NCBI GenBank assembly: GCA_045616065.1
Contig: JAZLFZ010000034.1
Span: forward strand, 49,625-113,624
DNA from: Physcousia sp045616065
GTDB lineage: Bacteria > Bacteroidota > Bacteroidia > Bacteroidales > Bacteroidaceae
Length of the DNA: 64,000 nt
Direction: 5' to 3'
Every line of letters begins with the position of its first letter. Positions within the stretch are counted from its first letter, which is position 1. A program made the position numbers and the translations under genes. Shown in pieces: positions 7,716-16,692 of this stretch. Under the pieces are notes generated by a model, which was given only the letters and a program-made list of their open reading frames with translations, searched no databases and was not told the origin of the DNA.

Positions 7716-8927
7716 TTACTTGGGCGCCTTCTTGTACAGGTAGGCAGCAATGAAGAAGAAGACGATGTTGGGGATCCATGCGGCCACCAGGGGCGGCATG
7801 CCGGCATTGACGCTGAAGCTGGCCGACACGGTTTGGAAGAGAATGTATGCAGCACTCAAAGCCAGACCGATACCCAAGGCGAGACCCATTCCGTTTTTTC
7901 GTTTCTTGGCCGACAAGGAAAGACCGATTGTGGCCAGGATGAAACTGGCAAACGGGTCTGAAAAACGTTTGTAGTATTCAATCTCGAAGCGCGACATCTG
8001 GCCCGTACCTCTGATGCGTTGCTTCTCAATCTGGTCCAGCAGTTCAGCGTTTGTGAGAGTCTGCTCCTTGTGGTTCGTCTCCAGGAAGTCGCTTGGTTCC
8101 ATGATGATGACAGAATCCACATCGGCATAGATTGTTTTTATCTTTTCCGTGTTTGTCTTCAGTTCACGTATGGTCGGCCGGTATATCTTCCAGTGGTATT
8201 TCTCCGCATTCAACGTATCGTATGTGATTCGGCTTGCCGTAAGGTGTGAAACAAGTTTCTTGTTGTAGAACTTGTCGAGGCAGAAGTTGTACCCCGTCTT
8301 GTTGCTGTTCTCGTAGTGGCCTATGTAGGCAATCACGCCCGTATCGACCTGCAACTGTATGTTATCGGCATAGGTTAGTTCTTTGAACTTGTTTTTGTAT
8401 AAGTTCTCGAAAGCCAGACGTTTAACGCTTCCTCGTGGGATAACTTCGCTGCCAAGGTAGAAGCTGAGAGCCGCGATGATGGCAGCCGAAAGCATGTATG
8501 GGCGCATGATGCGGCTGAACTTGACACCGGCCGCTTGCATAGCGATAATCTCGCTGTTGCCGGCTAGTTTGGTAGTGAAGAAGATGACGGAGAGGAAGAT
8601 GAAGAGCGAGGAAAACAGGTTGACGTAGAAGGGGATAAAGTTGAGATAGTAGACAAAGATAATCTGGTCCCAGGGAGCCTGGAACTTGGTGAATCGGTCT
8701 ATGTTGTCGTTGTAGTCGAATACTACAGCGATACTGATAATCAGTATTATGGAGAAGAAATACGTGCCCAGGAATTTCTTCATCAGATAGATGTCAAGGC
8801 GGTTCAGAAAGGGTATCTTTAAACGCAGTTTTCTGCGTTTCTTTTCTGCCTTGACAGGTGTTGCCGTGCCCTCGACATGCGTCAGAGACTCGTCGTTTGC
8901 CTTCTTCTTTCTTCTAAATAACTTCAT
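7716..8927 (-). CDS. LptF/LptG family lipopolysaccharide export permease
   Basis: A 403-residue inner-membrane permease of the YjgP/YjgQ family, which with LptB2 extracts LPS from the inner membrane. It has three N-terminal transmembrane segments (first near residue 50, FLGTYFFSIILIISIAVVFD), a central periplasmic beta-jellyroll region (about 170-300) and three C-terminal segments (ASFILATIGLSLSA, LGIGLALSAAYILF, AAWIPNIVFFFIAAYLY). A basic ~35-residue N-terminal extension precedes the first helix. The gene starts 13 bp after the tgt stop, consistent with co-transcription. Whether it is the F or G paralogue cannot be decided here. Confidence 0.9.
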   Translation of the reverse strand: MKLFRRKKKANDESLTHVEGTATPVKAEKKRRKLRLKIPFLNRLDIYLMKKFLGTYFFSIILIISIAVVFDYNDNIDRFTKFQAPWDQIIFVYYLNFIPFYVNLFSSLFIFLSVIFFTTKLAGNSEIIAMQAAGVKFSRIMRPYMLSAAIIAALSFYLGSEVIPRGSVKRLAFENLYKNKFKELTYADNIQLQVDTGVIAYIGHYENSNKTGYNFCLDKFYNKKLVSHLTASRITYDTLNAEKYHWKIYRPTIRELKTNTEKIKTIYADVDSVIIMEPSDFLETNHKEQTLTNAELLDQIEKQRIRGTGQMSRFEIEYYKRFSDPFASFILATIGLSLSAKKRKNGMGLALGIGLALSAAYILFQTVSASFSVNAGMPPLVAAWIPNIVFFFIAAYLYKKAPK

Positions 8928-8940
8928 TTTCCTTTCTCGC

Positions 8941-10071
8941 TTATATTCTTTGGCTTACCTTCTTGACCATCTGCTCCTTCCAACTTCTGAAGTCGCCTGC
9001 AATGATGTGTTGGCGGGCCTGACGCATCAGCCACAGGTAGAAGGTGAGGTTATGAATGCTTGCTATTTCGAGGGCCAGTAGTTCCTGTGCCTTGAAGAGA
9101 TGGTGGACGTACGCTTTGGAGTAGAATGTGTCAACGCTGGCTGTGCCATTGGCATCGAGTGGCGAAAAGTCATCCTCCCACTTCTTGTTGCGCATGTTCA
9201 TGATACCCTCGCTGGTGAAAAGGCAGGCATTGCGTCCGTTACGTGTTGGCATGACGCAGTCGAACATATCGATGCCGCGCTCTATGCCTTCGAGCAGATT
9301 AGCCGGTGTGCCCACACCCATGAGATAGCGTGGCTTGTCGGTAGGCAGTATTTCGTTGACAACCTCAATCATCTCGTACATCACCTCAGCTGGTTCGCCC
9401 ACAGCCAGCCCGCCTATGGCATTGCCGTCAGCCTCCTTGGAAGCGACGAACTCGGCCGACTGTCGGCGCAGATCCTTGTAGGTGCACCCTTGCACGATAG
9501 GGAAAAGCGACTGATGATAGCCGTACTTGGGCTCGGTCTCGTTGAAACGCTTGAAGCAACGGTCGAGCCAGCGGTGTGTGAGGCCAAGACTCTTCTTGGC
9601 ATATTCGTAGTCGCTGGTACCAGGAGGGCATTCGTCCAGCGCCATGATGATGTCGGCACCGATGCTTCGTTCGATGTCCATGACACCTTCGGGAGTGAAG
9701 AAGTGCTTGGAACCGTCGATATGGCTGCGGAACTCGCATCCTTCCTCTTTCAGCTTTCGAATGCCAGTCAGTGAGAATACCTGGAAACCACCACTGTCCG
9801 TCAGGATGGGGCGATCCCATCCATTGAATTTGTGCAAACCACCCGCCTGCTCCAGGATGCCGGTGCCGGGACGGAGGTAGAGGTGATACGTATTGCCTAA
9901 GATAATCTGTGCCTTGACCTCGTCTTTCAAGTCGCGTTGCATGACGCCCTTTACCGTGCCTACCGTTCCGACAGGCATGAAGATAGGTGTTTCGATCTGC
10001 CCATGGTCAGTCGTTATGAGGCCGGCTCGTGCATTGCTTTGCGGGTCAGTATGTTGCAGTTCAAATGTCAT
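8941..10071 (-). CDS. tgt: tRNA-guanine transglycosylase lacking the zinc cysteines
   Basis: Exchanges guanine-34 for the queuosine precursor preQ1 in tRNAs for Asp, Asn, His and Tyr. 376 residues, normal family length. Visible signatures: LTDSGGFQVFSL (catalytic/base-binding Asp), the second Asp region MFDCVMPTRNGRNACLF, and GGLAVGEP. The usual C-terminal zinc site CxCxxC is replaced: the aligned positions in PLDANGTASVDTFYSKAYVHH are Gly309, Ala311 and Asp314, while the following IHN histidine is kept. The start codon overlaps the lon stop (ATGA), implying translational coupling. I recall that other Bacteroidota enzymes look similar but cannot confirm it here. Confidence 0.95.
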   Translation of the reverse strand: MTFELQHTDPQSNARAGLITTDHGQIETPIFMPVGTVGTVKGVMQRDLKDEVKAQIILGNTYHLYLRPGTGILEQAGGLHKFNGWDRPILTDSGGFQVFSLTGIRKLKEEGCEFRSHIDGSKHFFTPEGVMDIERSIGADIIMALDECPPGTSDYEYAKKSLGLTHRWLDRCFKRFNETEPKYGYHQSLFPIVQGCTYKDLRRQSAEFVASKEADGNAIGGLAVGEPAEVMYEMIEVVNEILPTDKPRYLMGVGTPANLLEGIERGIDMFDCVMPTRNGRNACLFTSEGIMNMRNKKWEDDFSPLDANGTASVDTFYSKAYVHHLFKAQELLALEIASIHNLTFYLWLMRQARQHIIAGDFRSWKEQMVKKVSQRI

Positions 10072-12527
10072 GCTTTCTTTTCTTCTTCGTCAAACTTAAA
10101 CTGTATGGGATTGCTTACCCTCTCCTTAAGCAGGGCGAACTCAAGTACGTCGCTCACGTTCTCCACATAATGGAACGTAACGCCTTGCAAGTAAATGTCG
10201 GGTATTTCCTCGATGTCCTTGCGGTTCTCGTGGCAAATCATGATGTCGGTGATGCCTGCTCGCTTGGCGGCCAGAATCTTCTCCTTGATGCCGCCTACAG
10301 GGAGCACCTTGCCTCGCAGGGTTATCTCGCCCGTCATGGCCAGCCGTTGACGCACCTTGCGCTGGGTGAGTGCAGAAGCCAGTGAGGTGGCCATCGTGAC
10401 ACCAGCCGAGGGACCATCCTTGGGGACAGCCCCTTCGGGCACGTGGATGTGTATGTTGTAGTTCTCAAAGATACGTGTGTCAATCTCCAGTATGTCGGCA
10501 TGCGCCTTGAGGTACTCAAGGGCCAGCACGGCACTTTCTTTCATGACCTCGCCAAGGTTTCCGGTCAGCGTCAGCTTTCCAGCCTTGCCCTTGCTAAGGC
10601 TTGTTTCGATGAAGAGTATCTCACCTCCCACGCTTGTCCATGCCAAGCCTGTCACGACACCTGCGTTGCTGTTGCCCTGATACTTGTCGCGATTATAGGG
10701 TGGTTTGCCCAGGAGGTCCTTCAGATGTTCGGGCTTGATGGTGGTGTACTGCATCTCTCCTTCTTTTGCAATGGAGAGAGCCACTTTGCGGAATACCTTG
10801 CCAATCTGCTTCTCGAGTCCTCGCACGCCACTCTCTCGGGTGTAGTCCTCGATGATACGTTCAATGGCAGCCTTGCTGATCTTCAAGTTCTTGTATTCGG
10901 AAAGTCCGTTGTTCTCCTTTTCCTTGGGTACAAGATGCTTGCGTGCTATCTCGATTTTCTCCTCTGTGATGTAACCGCTCACTTCGATAAGTTCCATACG
11001 GTCGAGCAAGGGCTGAGGGATGGCACCGATGTTATTGGCTGTAGCAATGAACATCACCTTCGAGAGGTCGTAGTCAATATCGAGGTAGTTGTCGTGGAAG
11101 GCGCCGTTCTGTTCGGGGTCGAGTACTTCGAGCATAGCCGAGGCAGGGTCTCCGTTGTGAGTGGATTGTGTTATCTTGTCTATCTCGTCGAGGATGAAGA
11201 CTGGATTGCTGGAACCCGCCTTGATGATGTTTTTAATGATGCGTCCGGGCATGGCTCCGATGTAGGTGCGACGATGTCCGCGTATCTCGGCCTCGTCGTG
11301 CAGTCCGCCCAGCGAGACGCGTACATATTTGCGTTTCAGGCTGGCTGCAATGCTCTTGCCCAGTGATGTCTTGCCAACTCCGGGAGGGCCGTAGAGGCAG
11401 ATGATGGGGCTCTTCAGGTCGCCTCGAAGCTTCAGTACGGCCAGGTGTTCGAGGATGCGCTCCTTCACCTTCTCCATGCCGTAGTGGTCGCGGTTGAGCG
11501 TATTTTCGGCCGTGGTCAGGTTGAGGTGGTCCTTCGTGTAGCTGAGCCATGGCAGTTGCAGGATGGTCTGCAGATAAGTGAGTTGCACGTTATAGTCGGG
11601 CGACTGTGGATGCAGCCGCTCGAGCTTGTTTACTTCTCGTTCGAAGATGGCATCCACCTCGTCTGGCCACATCTTCTCACGCGCTTCTTCGCGCAGGTTC
11701 TCCGAGTCCTTGATGGCGTCGGCTCCGTTTCCAAGTTCCTCCTGTATGTTGCTCATCTGCTGACGCAGGAAGTACTCTCGCTGTTGATTGTTCAGGTCGG
11801 CTTGCGTCTTCTCCTTCAAGTTGTTGCGTATCTTTGCAAACTGCATTTCCAGGCTGATTTCACGCATCAACTGCATGGTGCGGTCCATGAAGTTGTCCAT
11901 CTTCAGCATTTTGATCTTCTTCTCGATGCTGATGGGAAAGGTGCTACAGATGAAGTTGATGAAATAGAAATCGTTGCGTATGTTCTTGATGGCAAAGTGT
12001 GCCTCCTGGCTCATCTCCTCAGTTGCTTCGATAAGGCTTGAGGTGCGTGACCGGCAATCTTCCATCAGCATCTTGAACTTCACCATGTCGAAACCTGTCG
12101 GGTATATTTCGTCCATCTTGGTGACAGATGCCGTGAGATAGGGACGTGCGCTGGTAATGTTGTCCAGACGGATGCGGCACAAGCCATGCAGGATTACACT
12201 TTCGTGTTCACCGTTCAGTTCCATGATGCGCACCACCTTGGCTGCTACGCCATATTCGTACAAATCTTCCTTGAGTGGAGCCTCAATATTGGGATCTTTC
12301 TGACAGAAGATGGCAATCAGCATATCTTTCTTCTCTGCCATCTTGACGACTTTGCGTGAGTTGCGCCGCCCCACGTTGACAGGTGTCATGACACTGGGGA
12401 AGAGCACCATGTTGCGCATTGGCAGCAAGGGCATCTCCTCTGGTATGTCAACGTTGGTCAGTTGGCTGATGTCTCCTTCGAAGTCTGCAATAAAATTAAC
12501 GGTTAATGGAGTATCTGTTTTACTCAT
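10068..12527 (-). CDS. lon: ATP-dependent protease Lon
   Basis: An 819-residue LonA protease that degrades damaged and regulatory proteins in the cytosol. N-terminal substrate-binding domain (LPLMRNMVLFPSVMTPV onward), coiled-coil centre (about 200-310), AAA+ module with Walker A GPPGVGKTSLGKS and Walker B FILDEIDKI, sensor-containing FIATANN, and the C-terminal serine protease with catalytic Ser in PKDGPSAGVTM and the Lys of GGIKEKILAAKRAG. A -7 element TATCTTTG on the minus strand (12564-12557) lies about 30 bp upstream, without an exact -33 partner. First gene of the lon-tgt-lptF/G-helicase group and divergent from trmN6. Confidence 0.97.
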   Translation of the reverse strand: MSKTDTPLTVNFIADFEGDISQLTNVDIPEEMPLLPMRNMVLFPSVMTPVNVGRRNSRKVVKMAEKKDMLIAIFCQKDPNIEAPLKEDLYEYGVAAKVVRIMELNGEHESVILHGLCRIRLDNITSARPYLTASVTKMDEIYPTGFDMVKFKMLMEDCRSRTSSLIEATEEMSQEAHFAIKNIRNDFYFINFICSTFPISIEKKIKMLKMDNFMDRTMQLMREISLEMQFAKIRNNLKEKTQADLNNQQREYFLRQQMSNIQEELGNGADAIKDSENLREEAREKMWPDEVDAIFEREVNKLERLHPQSPDYNVQLTYLQTILQLPWLSYTKDHLNLTTAENTLNRDHYGMEKVKERILEHLAVLKLRGDLKSPIICLYGPPGVGKTSLGKSIAASLKRKYVRVSLGGLHDEAEIRGHRRTYIGAMPGRIIKNIIKAGSSNPVFILDEIDKITQSTHNGDPASAMLEVLDPEQNGAFHDNYLDIDYDLSKVMFIATANNIGAIPQPLLDRMELIEVSGYITEEKIEIARKHLVPKEKENNGLSEYKNLKISKAAIERIIEDYTRESGVRGLEKQIGKVFRKVALSIAKEGEMQYTTIKPEHLKDLLGKPPYNRDKYQGNSNAGVVTGLAWTSVGGEILFIETSLSKGKAGKLTLTGNLGEVMKESAVLALEYLKAHADILEIDTRIFENYNIHIHVPEGAVPKDGPSAGVTMATSLASALTQRKVRQRLAMTGEITLRGKVLPVGGIKEKILAAKRAGITDIMICHENRKDIEEIPDIYLQGVTFHYVENVSDVLEFALLKERVSNPIQFKFDEEEKKA

Positions 12528-12720
12528 ATCTGTTTGTCTGATTCAAAAAACGGCTGCAAAGATAAGCAAAAAAATCCATATTACACACTTTGTGCGCTAA
12601 TTTTAATATTTATTATTGTTTGCGCGCGTAAAAGGAGGAAGCTTCTGTCGTGTTTTCGCTTTTCTTTTTGTACTTTTGTGTCGCTTTAGAGCCATTTTGT
12701 TATATTCCAACAACAAATTC

Positions 12721-13431
12721 ATGTCACGTAAGTCGCTTCCGTATTTCGATTTCAAGCAGTTTCGTATTTATCATGACCGCTGTGCCCAGAAGGTGGGAAC
12801 GGACGGTGTGGTGCTTGGTGCGTGGGCAGACCTTGAGGGTGCCAAGCGTATACTTGATATTGGCACTGGGTCGGGTTTGATTGCTTTGATGGCGGCTCAA
12901 CGAGTGCCGTCGGCTCGTGTCGTGGCACTTGATGTGGATGAGGATGCCGTCTTGCAAGCGCGACAAAATGCAGAGGCAAGTCCGTTTGGCGATAGGGTAG
13001 AGGTGGAGCATTGTGACGTCCGTGTTTTTCAACCAGATTGTAGGTTCGATGCTATTGTCTGTAATCCGCCCTTTTATACGGAAGACACCCTTCCCCCCGA
13101 AGAGAACCGGGCACTGGCTCGTAATGTGTCAAGCCTTCCTTTCGAGGAACTGGTAGCGTCTGTGGCCCGTATGTTGGCCCAGGGTGGCAAGTTTTGTGTA
13201 ATGCTGCCCATGTCGTGCTATCAGCAATTCAATGTGATATGCCTTTCGCATGGCTTGCTGTTGAGACGCGAATGTACCATACAGACAGTGATGCGTAAGG
13301 CTCCGAAACGCGTCTTGATATGTTACTCTAACCAACCATGCGAAGTCGTTGGTCATGAACGTCTTATCCTGCAAGATGGCAACGAAAAGAGCGAAGCCTA
13401 TAAAGACCTCGCTCGTGACTTTTACCTATAA
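12721..13431 (+). CDS. trmN6: tRNA1(Val) (adenine-37-N6)-methyltransferase
   Basis: A SAM-dependent methyltransferase of 236 residues matching the TrmN6/YfiC family. The N-terminus LPYFDFKQFRIYHDRCAQKV is diagnostic of the family, followed by SAM motif I LDIGTGSGLIALMAA, ALDVDEDAV and the catalytic NPPFYTEDTLP (NPPY/F motif for adenine N6 methylation). The start at 12721 is preferred over an in-frame ATG at 12616: family homology begins here and the -7 element TACTTTTG (12671-12678) lies inside the longer version. The gene is convergent with the lipid kinase gene, only 4 bp apart, with no terminator between them. Confidence 0.92.
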   Translation: MSRKSLPYFDFKQFRIYHDRCAQKVGTDGVVLGAWADLEGAKRILDIGTGSGLIALMAAQRVPSARVVALDVDEDAVLQARQNAEASPFGDRVEVEHCDVRVFQPDCRFDAIVCNPPFYTEDTLPPEENRALARNVSSLPFEELVASVARMLAQGGKFCVMLPMSCYQQFNVICLSHGLLLRRECTIQTVMRKAPKRVLICYSNQPCEVVGHERLILQDGNEKSEAYKDLARDFYL

Positions 13432-13435
13432 TCCT

Positions 13436-14362
13436 TCAAAGCTGATTTTTCTTTGGTTTTCCAACAACCATCTTAATACCACCCTTGACGCATTCGATGA
13501 TGATTTCCTTGGGACCTTGGGCAGGGTCGCCATCCCATTGTATAGGCCCGCTGTCCTTTCGTTTAATGGCGATTTTGTCGCAACTTATGATTTGAACATG
13601 GCTGTTTTGGTCTATCTTTGCCTTGGCTAACTGAACACCCACAATCGGTGAAGAGAGCTTGTTGAATGTCGTCCAAAGGTTGATGTCGAGCTTGCCGTCA
13701 CAGATCGATGCGTTGGGGGTAATGTAAAAATCATTTCCATACTGTGCAGCGTTTCCGGCTGTGATGAGCCAGTACCGGTCGGCTGGGATGCATTCCTTTT
13801 TTCCATCGTTTGTGATTTCTATCTCATAGACATCGCCTTTGTACTTCAACCCCAAACTCAATGTTGTCTTGAAGTAGGTCAGCAAGCCCCTCTTGCCGGC
13901 ATGAGCAAAGGTGTCGCTTACTTCGGCATCGAAGCCTACGCCTGCCGTGCAGAAGAAAGGGTGACCACAGATGGTGCCGTAATCGCATTGACGTATATCC
14001 ATCTTTTTCAGCGTTTCGAGTGCTCGTTCCGGCTTTATGGGTATTCCGAGATGGCGGGCCAGGCCGTTGCCACTGCCGCAAGGGATAATACCCAGTGCCG
14101 CTTCCGTATGGATGAGTCCACTGGCCACCTCGTTAACCGTTCCGTCTCCCCCCACTGCCACTACGACCGTTGCTCCTTGTGCAGCTGCTTCTTCTGCCAA
14201 TTGCTTGGCATGTCCGGCATATTCCGTACGTTTAATCTCAATCGAATACTCGTCTTCCTTGAAGCAGGAAGGGATGATGTCGAGTATGCGTTGCTTGCTT
14301 TTTGTGCCGGAAATGGGATTTATAATGAATACGATTTTCATCTTGTTTTTATTACTTGTCAT
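13436..14362 (-). CDS. Diacylglycerol/sphingosine kinase-family lipid kinase
   Basis: A 308-residue member of the YegS/DgkB/sphingosine-kinase catalytic family. Nucleotide-binding signatures are IINPISGTKSK near the N-terminus, VVVAVGGDGTVNEVASGL and GIIPCGSGNGLARHL; the beta-sandwich C-terminal domain includes TAGVGFDAEV. A second in-frame ATG at 14341 directly precedes the conserved core and could be the true start. A -7 element TAACTTTG (minus, 14430-14423) lies upstream. It is divergent from serine palmitoyltransferase (223 bp apart). Porphyromonas has a sphingosine kinase of this family, so phosphorylation of a sphingoid base is a reasonable inference; diacylglycerol is the alternative substrate. 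Confidence 0.85.
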   Translation of the reverse strand: MTSNKNKMKIVFIINPISGTKSKQRILDIIPSCFKEDEYSIEIKRTEYAGHAKQLAEEAAAQGATVVVAVGGDGTVNEVASGLIHTEAALGIIPCGSGNGLARHLGIPIKPERALETLKKMDIRQCDYGTICGHPFFCTAGVGFDAEVSDTFAHAGKRGLLTYFKTTLSLGLKYKGDVYEIEITNDGKKECIPADRYWLITAGNAAQYGNDFYITPNASICDGKLDINLWTTFNKLSSPIVGVQLAKAKIDQNSHVQIISCDKIAIKRKDSGPIQWDGDPAQGPKEIIIECVKGGIKMVVGKPKKNQL

Positions 14363-14585
14363 GTCTTATTCAATCACATTGCGAATGGACGGCATGACTT
14401 GTTTTTCTCTCGAATTTTATTGCAAAGTTACGTCTTTTTGTTCTATTTCTTGTTCTTTAGCCTAAAAAAAAACGGTTATTATGCATTTTTATATTTAAAA
14501 ACATAATATTATGATTTTTTTTCGTAACTTTGCATGCTCAAAAGAGTGTTGTGCAGATATTAAATACCGATAAATATAATATTTT

Positions 14586-15782
14586 ATGGGACTTTTAGAA
14601 GAAAAACTCGCTAAGCATCCTTTCAATTCTTTGGCAAAGGACGTCAAGGCAAGGGGAATCTATCCCTACTTCCGCGCCATCGAGGGCAAGCAGGGAACTG
14701 AGGTTGAGATGGGTGGACATCACGTGCTGATGTTCGGCTCTAATGCTTACACTGGCCTGACGGGTGATGAGCGCATCATCGAGGCTGGTTGCAAGGCCAT
14801 GAAGCAGTATGGAAGTGGCTGTGCGGGCAGCCGTTTCCTTAACGGAACTTTGGATATCCATATTCAGCTCGAAAAAGAATTGGCAGAGTATGTCGGCAAG
14901 GACGATGCACTCTGTATTTCAACAGGTTTTACGGTAAACAGTGGTGTTATTCCTCAGCTTGTTGGCAAGGACGATTACATTATATGTGACGATCGAGACC
15001 ACGCTAGTATCGTGGATGGACGTCGTCTGGCTTTTGCCACTCAACTTCGCTATAAGCACAATGATATGGCTGACCTGGAGCGTGTGTTGCAGCGTTGCGA
15101 ACCCGACAAGGTGAAGCTCATCATCGTGGATGGTGTCTTCTCAATGGAGGGCGACCTTGCTCCTTTGCCCCAGATTGTTGAACTGAAGAAGAAGTACAAT
15201 GCCAGCATCATGGTCGACGAGGCTCATGGTCTGGGTGTGTTTGGTAAGCAGGGACGTGGCGTTTGTGATCATTTCGGCGTTACCGACGACATCGACCTCA
15301 TTATGGGTACCTTCAGCAAGTCGTTGGCAAGCATTGGTGGATTTATTGCTGCCAATCAGACGATTATCGATGCCTTGCGTCATACCGTCCGTACTTATAT
15401 CTTCTCTGCTAGCATGACGCCCGCTTCCACTGCAGCCGCTCTCGAGGCACTCCATATTATTAAGGCTGAACCCGAGCGTATCCAGGCTCTTTGGGACGTT
15501 ACCAACTATGCTTTGAAGCGTTTCAAGGAAGAGGGCTTTGAGATTGGTGAAACGGAGAGCCCAATCATCCCCTTGTACGTACGCGATATCCAGAAGACGT
15601 TCATCGTTGTGGCTCGTGCCTTCGAAGAGGGTGTGTTCATCAATCCTGTTATTCCTCCTGCCTGTGCTCCTACCGATACTTTGGTGCGCTATGCTTTGAT
15701 GGCTACGCATACAAAGGAGCAGGTTGACCGATCGGTTGAGAAGCTGAAGAAGGTCTTCCAGGAACTAGACATTATCAAGTAA
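14586..15782 (+). CDS. spt: Serine palmitoyltransferase (alpha-oxoamine synthase family)
   Basis: PLP enzyme condensing L-serine with a fatty acyl-CoA, the first step of sphingolipid synthesis in Bacteroides and Prevotella. 398 residues, cytosolic, normal length. The N-terminal region is FGSNAYTGLTGDERI, followed by GSGCAGSRFLNGT; the PLP Asp/His lie in VDEAHGLGVFG and the Schiff-base lysine is K245 in MGTFSKSLAS. The related enzymes KBL and BioF share these motifs; the lipid-kinase neighbour and the phylum favour SPT. A -7 element TAACTTTG (14525-14532) precedes it with a ~50-nt leader. A strong terminator follows the stop, so it is probably monocistronic. Confidence 0.9.
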   Translation: MGLLEEKLAKHPFNSLAKDVKARGIYPYFRAIEGKQGTEVEMGGHHVLMFGSNAYTGLTGDERIIEAGCKAMKQYGSGCAGSRFLNGTLDIHIQLEKELAEYVGKDDALCISTGFTVNSGVIPQLVGKDDYIICDDRDHASIVDGRRLAFATQLRYKHNDMADLERVLQRCEPDKVKLIIVDGVFSMEGDLAPLPQIVELKKKYNASIMVDEAHGLGVFGKQGRGVCDHFGVTDDIDLIMGTFSKSLASIGGFIAANQTIIDALRHTVRTYIFSASMTPASTAAALEALHIIKAEPERIQALWDVTNYALKRFKEEGFEIGETESPIIPLYVRDIQKTFIVVARAFEEGVFINPVIPPACAPTDTLVRYALMATHTKEQVDRSVEKLKKVFQELDIIK

Positions 15783-15795
15783 TTAGATATCCAGT

Positions 15796-15830
15796 GGAGT
15801 GTCGTTGTCAAAGCGACGCTCCTTTTTTTT
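15796..15830 (+). terminator. Strong intrinsic terminator after spt
   Basis: A 9-bp stem GGAGTGTCG/CGACGCTCC (15796-15804 with 15814-15822) is followed directly by eight T residues. Confidence 0.9.
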
Positions 15831-16529
15831 GTTACCAATCACATTCTTTCTGCCTATCTCACATTCTCACTCACACATATTTTTCCGCTAAGGTGTGTCT
15901 TTATGAGAATGGATATTGTAGGGCTGCTGCAACAAGTGTGTGATTTATGTAAAGAAAGATCTGAATTTTGCCCTGTTTTCCTTGCGTTATTCTTTTCTTC
16001 GAACAATGATGCAGTCGAATAAGACAGTGACTAACTTGTTGATTATCTGTTTTATGTGCAATTCCTGGTGAATTTTGCTGGATGAAGATGCTGCAAAATG
16101 CCACAAAAAGCCAAGAATGACGCAGCGTGTTTCGAAAAAACACGTAGCGGTAACACAAAAAACACGTAGCGTCTTTTAGGAAATAATGCAGCATGTCCCC
16201 TTTAGACGCGCAAAAAAAGATCGATTTTCGTTCAGAAAGCTAATTTTTGATTCCTTGTATCTCCAGATAGAAACAAAATCGAAACAGAAATTTGTATAGT
16301 TTTTTTTAGTCGCATGTATCAGCGTTTCAACTGCTGATACTTGTTTAGGCTGATGGTACGATTATTACTTTCTTTTTGACTATTGCTCCACAATTTCTTT
16401 TTCTTCATCAGTGTATTCTCTTTGATAAGTTAAAATCTGTTTTAGTTGAAACTTTTCTGTCTGTCTAATGTTGTTTTAAGTGCGAAAAAATCTAAATCGG
16501 AAGATTAGTGTCTTTTTTCGTTCATTTAT
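15831..16529. other. AT-rich intergenic region with short GCRGCG/GTAGCG repeats
   Basis: No credible gene is seen. 16119-16176 has repeated ACACGTAGCG/GACGCAGCG words separated by A-runs, resembling the tracts near 30.85 kb and 46.7 kb. A hairpin GTATCAGC/GCTGATAC (16316-16323 with 16333-16340) is present without a T-run. An antisense open frame at 15901-16194 has no recognisable protein character. Confidence 0.5.
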
Positions 16530-16560
16530 TTTGTAGTTTCAAACAAAAGTAGTAAATTTG
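16530..16560 (+). promoter_or_regulatory. sigma-ABfr-type promoter for tRNA-Gly (and possibly rseC-rnf)
   Basis: TTTG (16530-16533), 19 bp, then TAAATTTG (16553-16560), ending 10 bp before the tRNA 5' end. No other promoter match or terminator is seen between the tRNA and rseC. Confidence 0.75.
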
Positions 16561-16570
16561 CAAAGCAAAT

Positions 16571-16643
16571 GCGATAATAGCTCAGTTGGTAGAGCATTGG
16601 CTTCCCAAGCCGAGGGTCGCGGGTTCGAGTCCCGTTTATCGCT
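16571..16643 (+). tRNA. tRNA-Gly(CCC)
   Basis: A 73-nt cloverleaf. Acceptor GCGATAA pairs with TTATCGC, D-arm GCTCAGTTGGTAGAGC, anticodon loop TTCCCAA (anticodon CCC), T-arm with TTCGAGT. The 3' CCA is not encoded. Confidence 0.93.
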
Positions 16644-16692
16644 CACAGTTATCCTTTTCAAATATCCTAAGCACATATTTCTGTCAAGAGTT

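Noticed and set aside
12616..12720. Upstream extension of the TrmN6 frame
   Set aside because: The promoter -7 element lies inside it and family homology starts at the Met at 12721.
15901..16194. 97-codon minus-strand open frame in the gap before tRNA-Gly
   Set aside because: Low-complexity translation, no homology I recognise and no promoter.
16558..16692. Upstream extension of the RseC frame
   Set aside because: It runs through the tRNA-Gly gene, so cannot be the native protein start.
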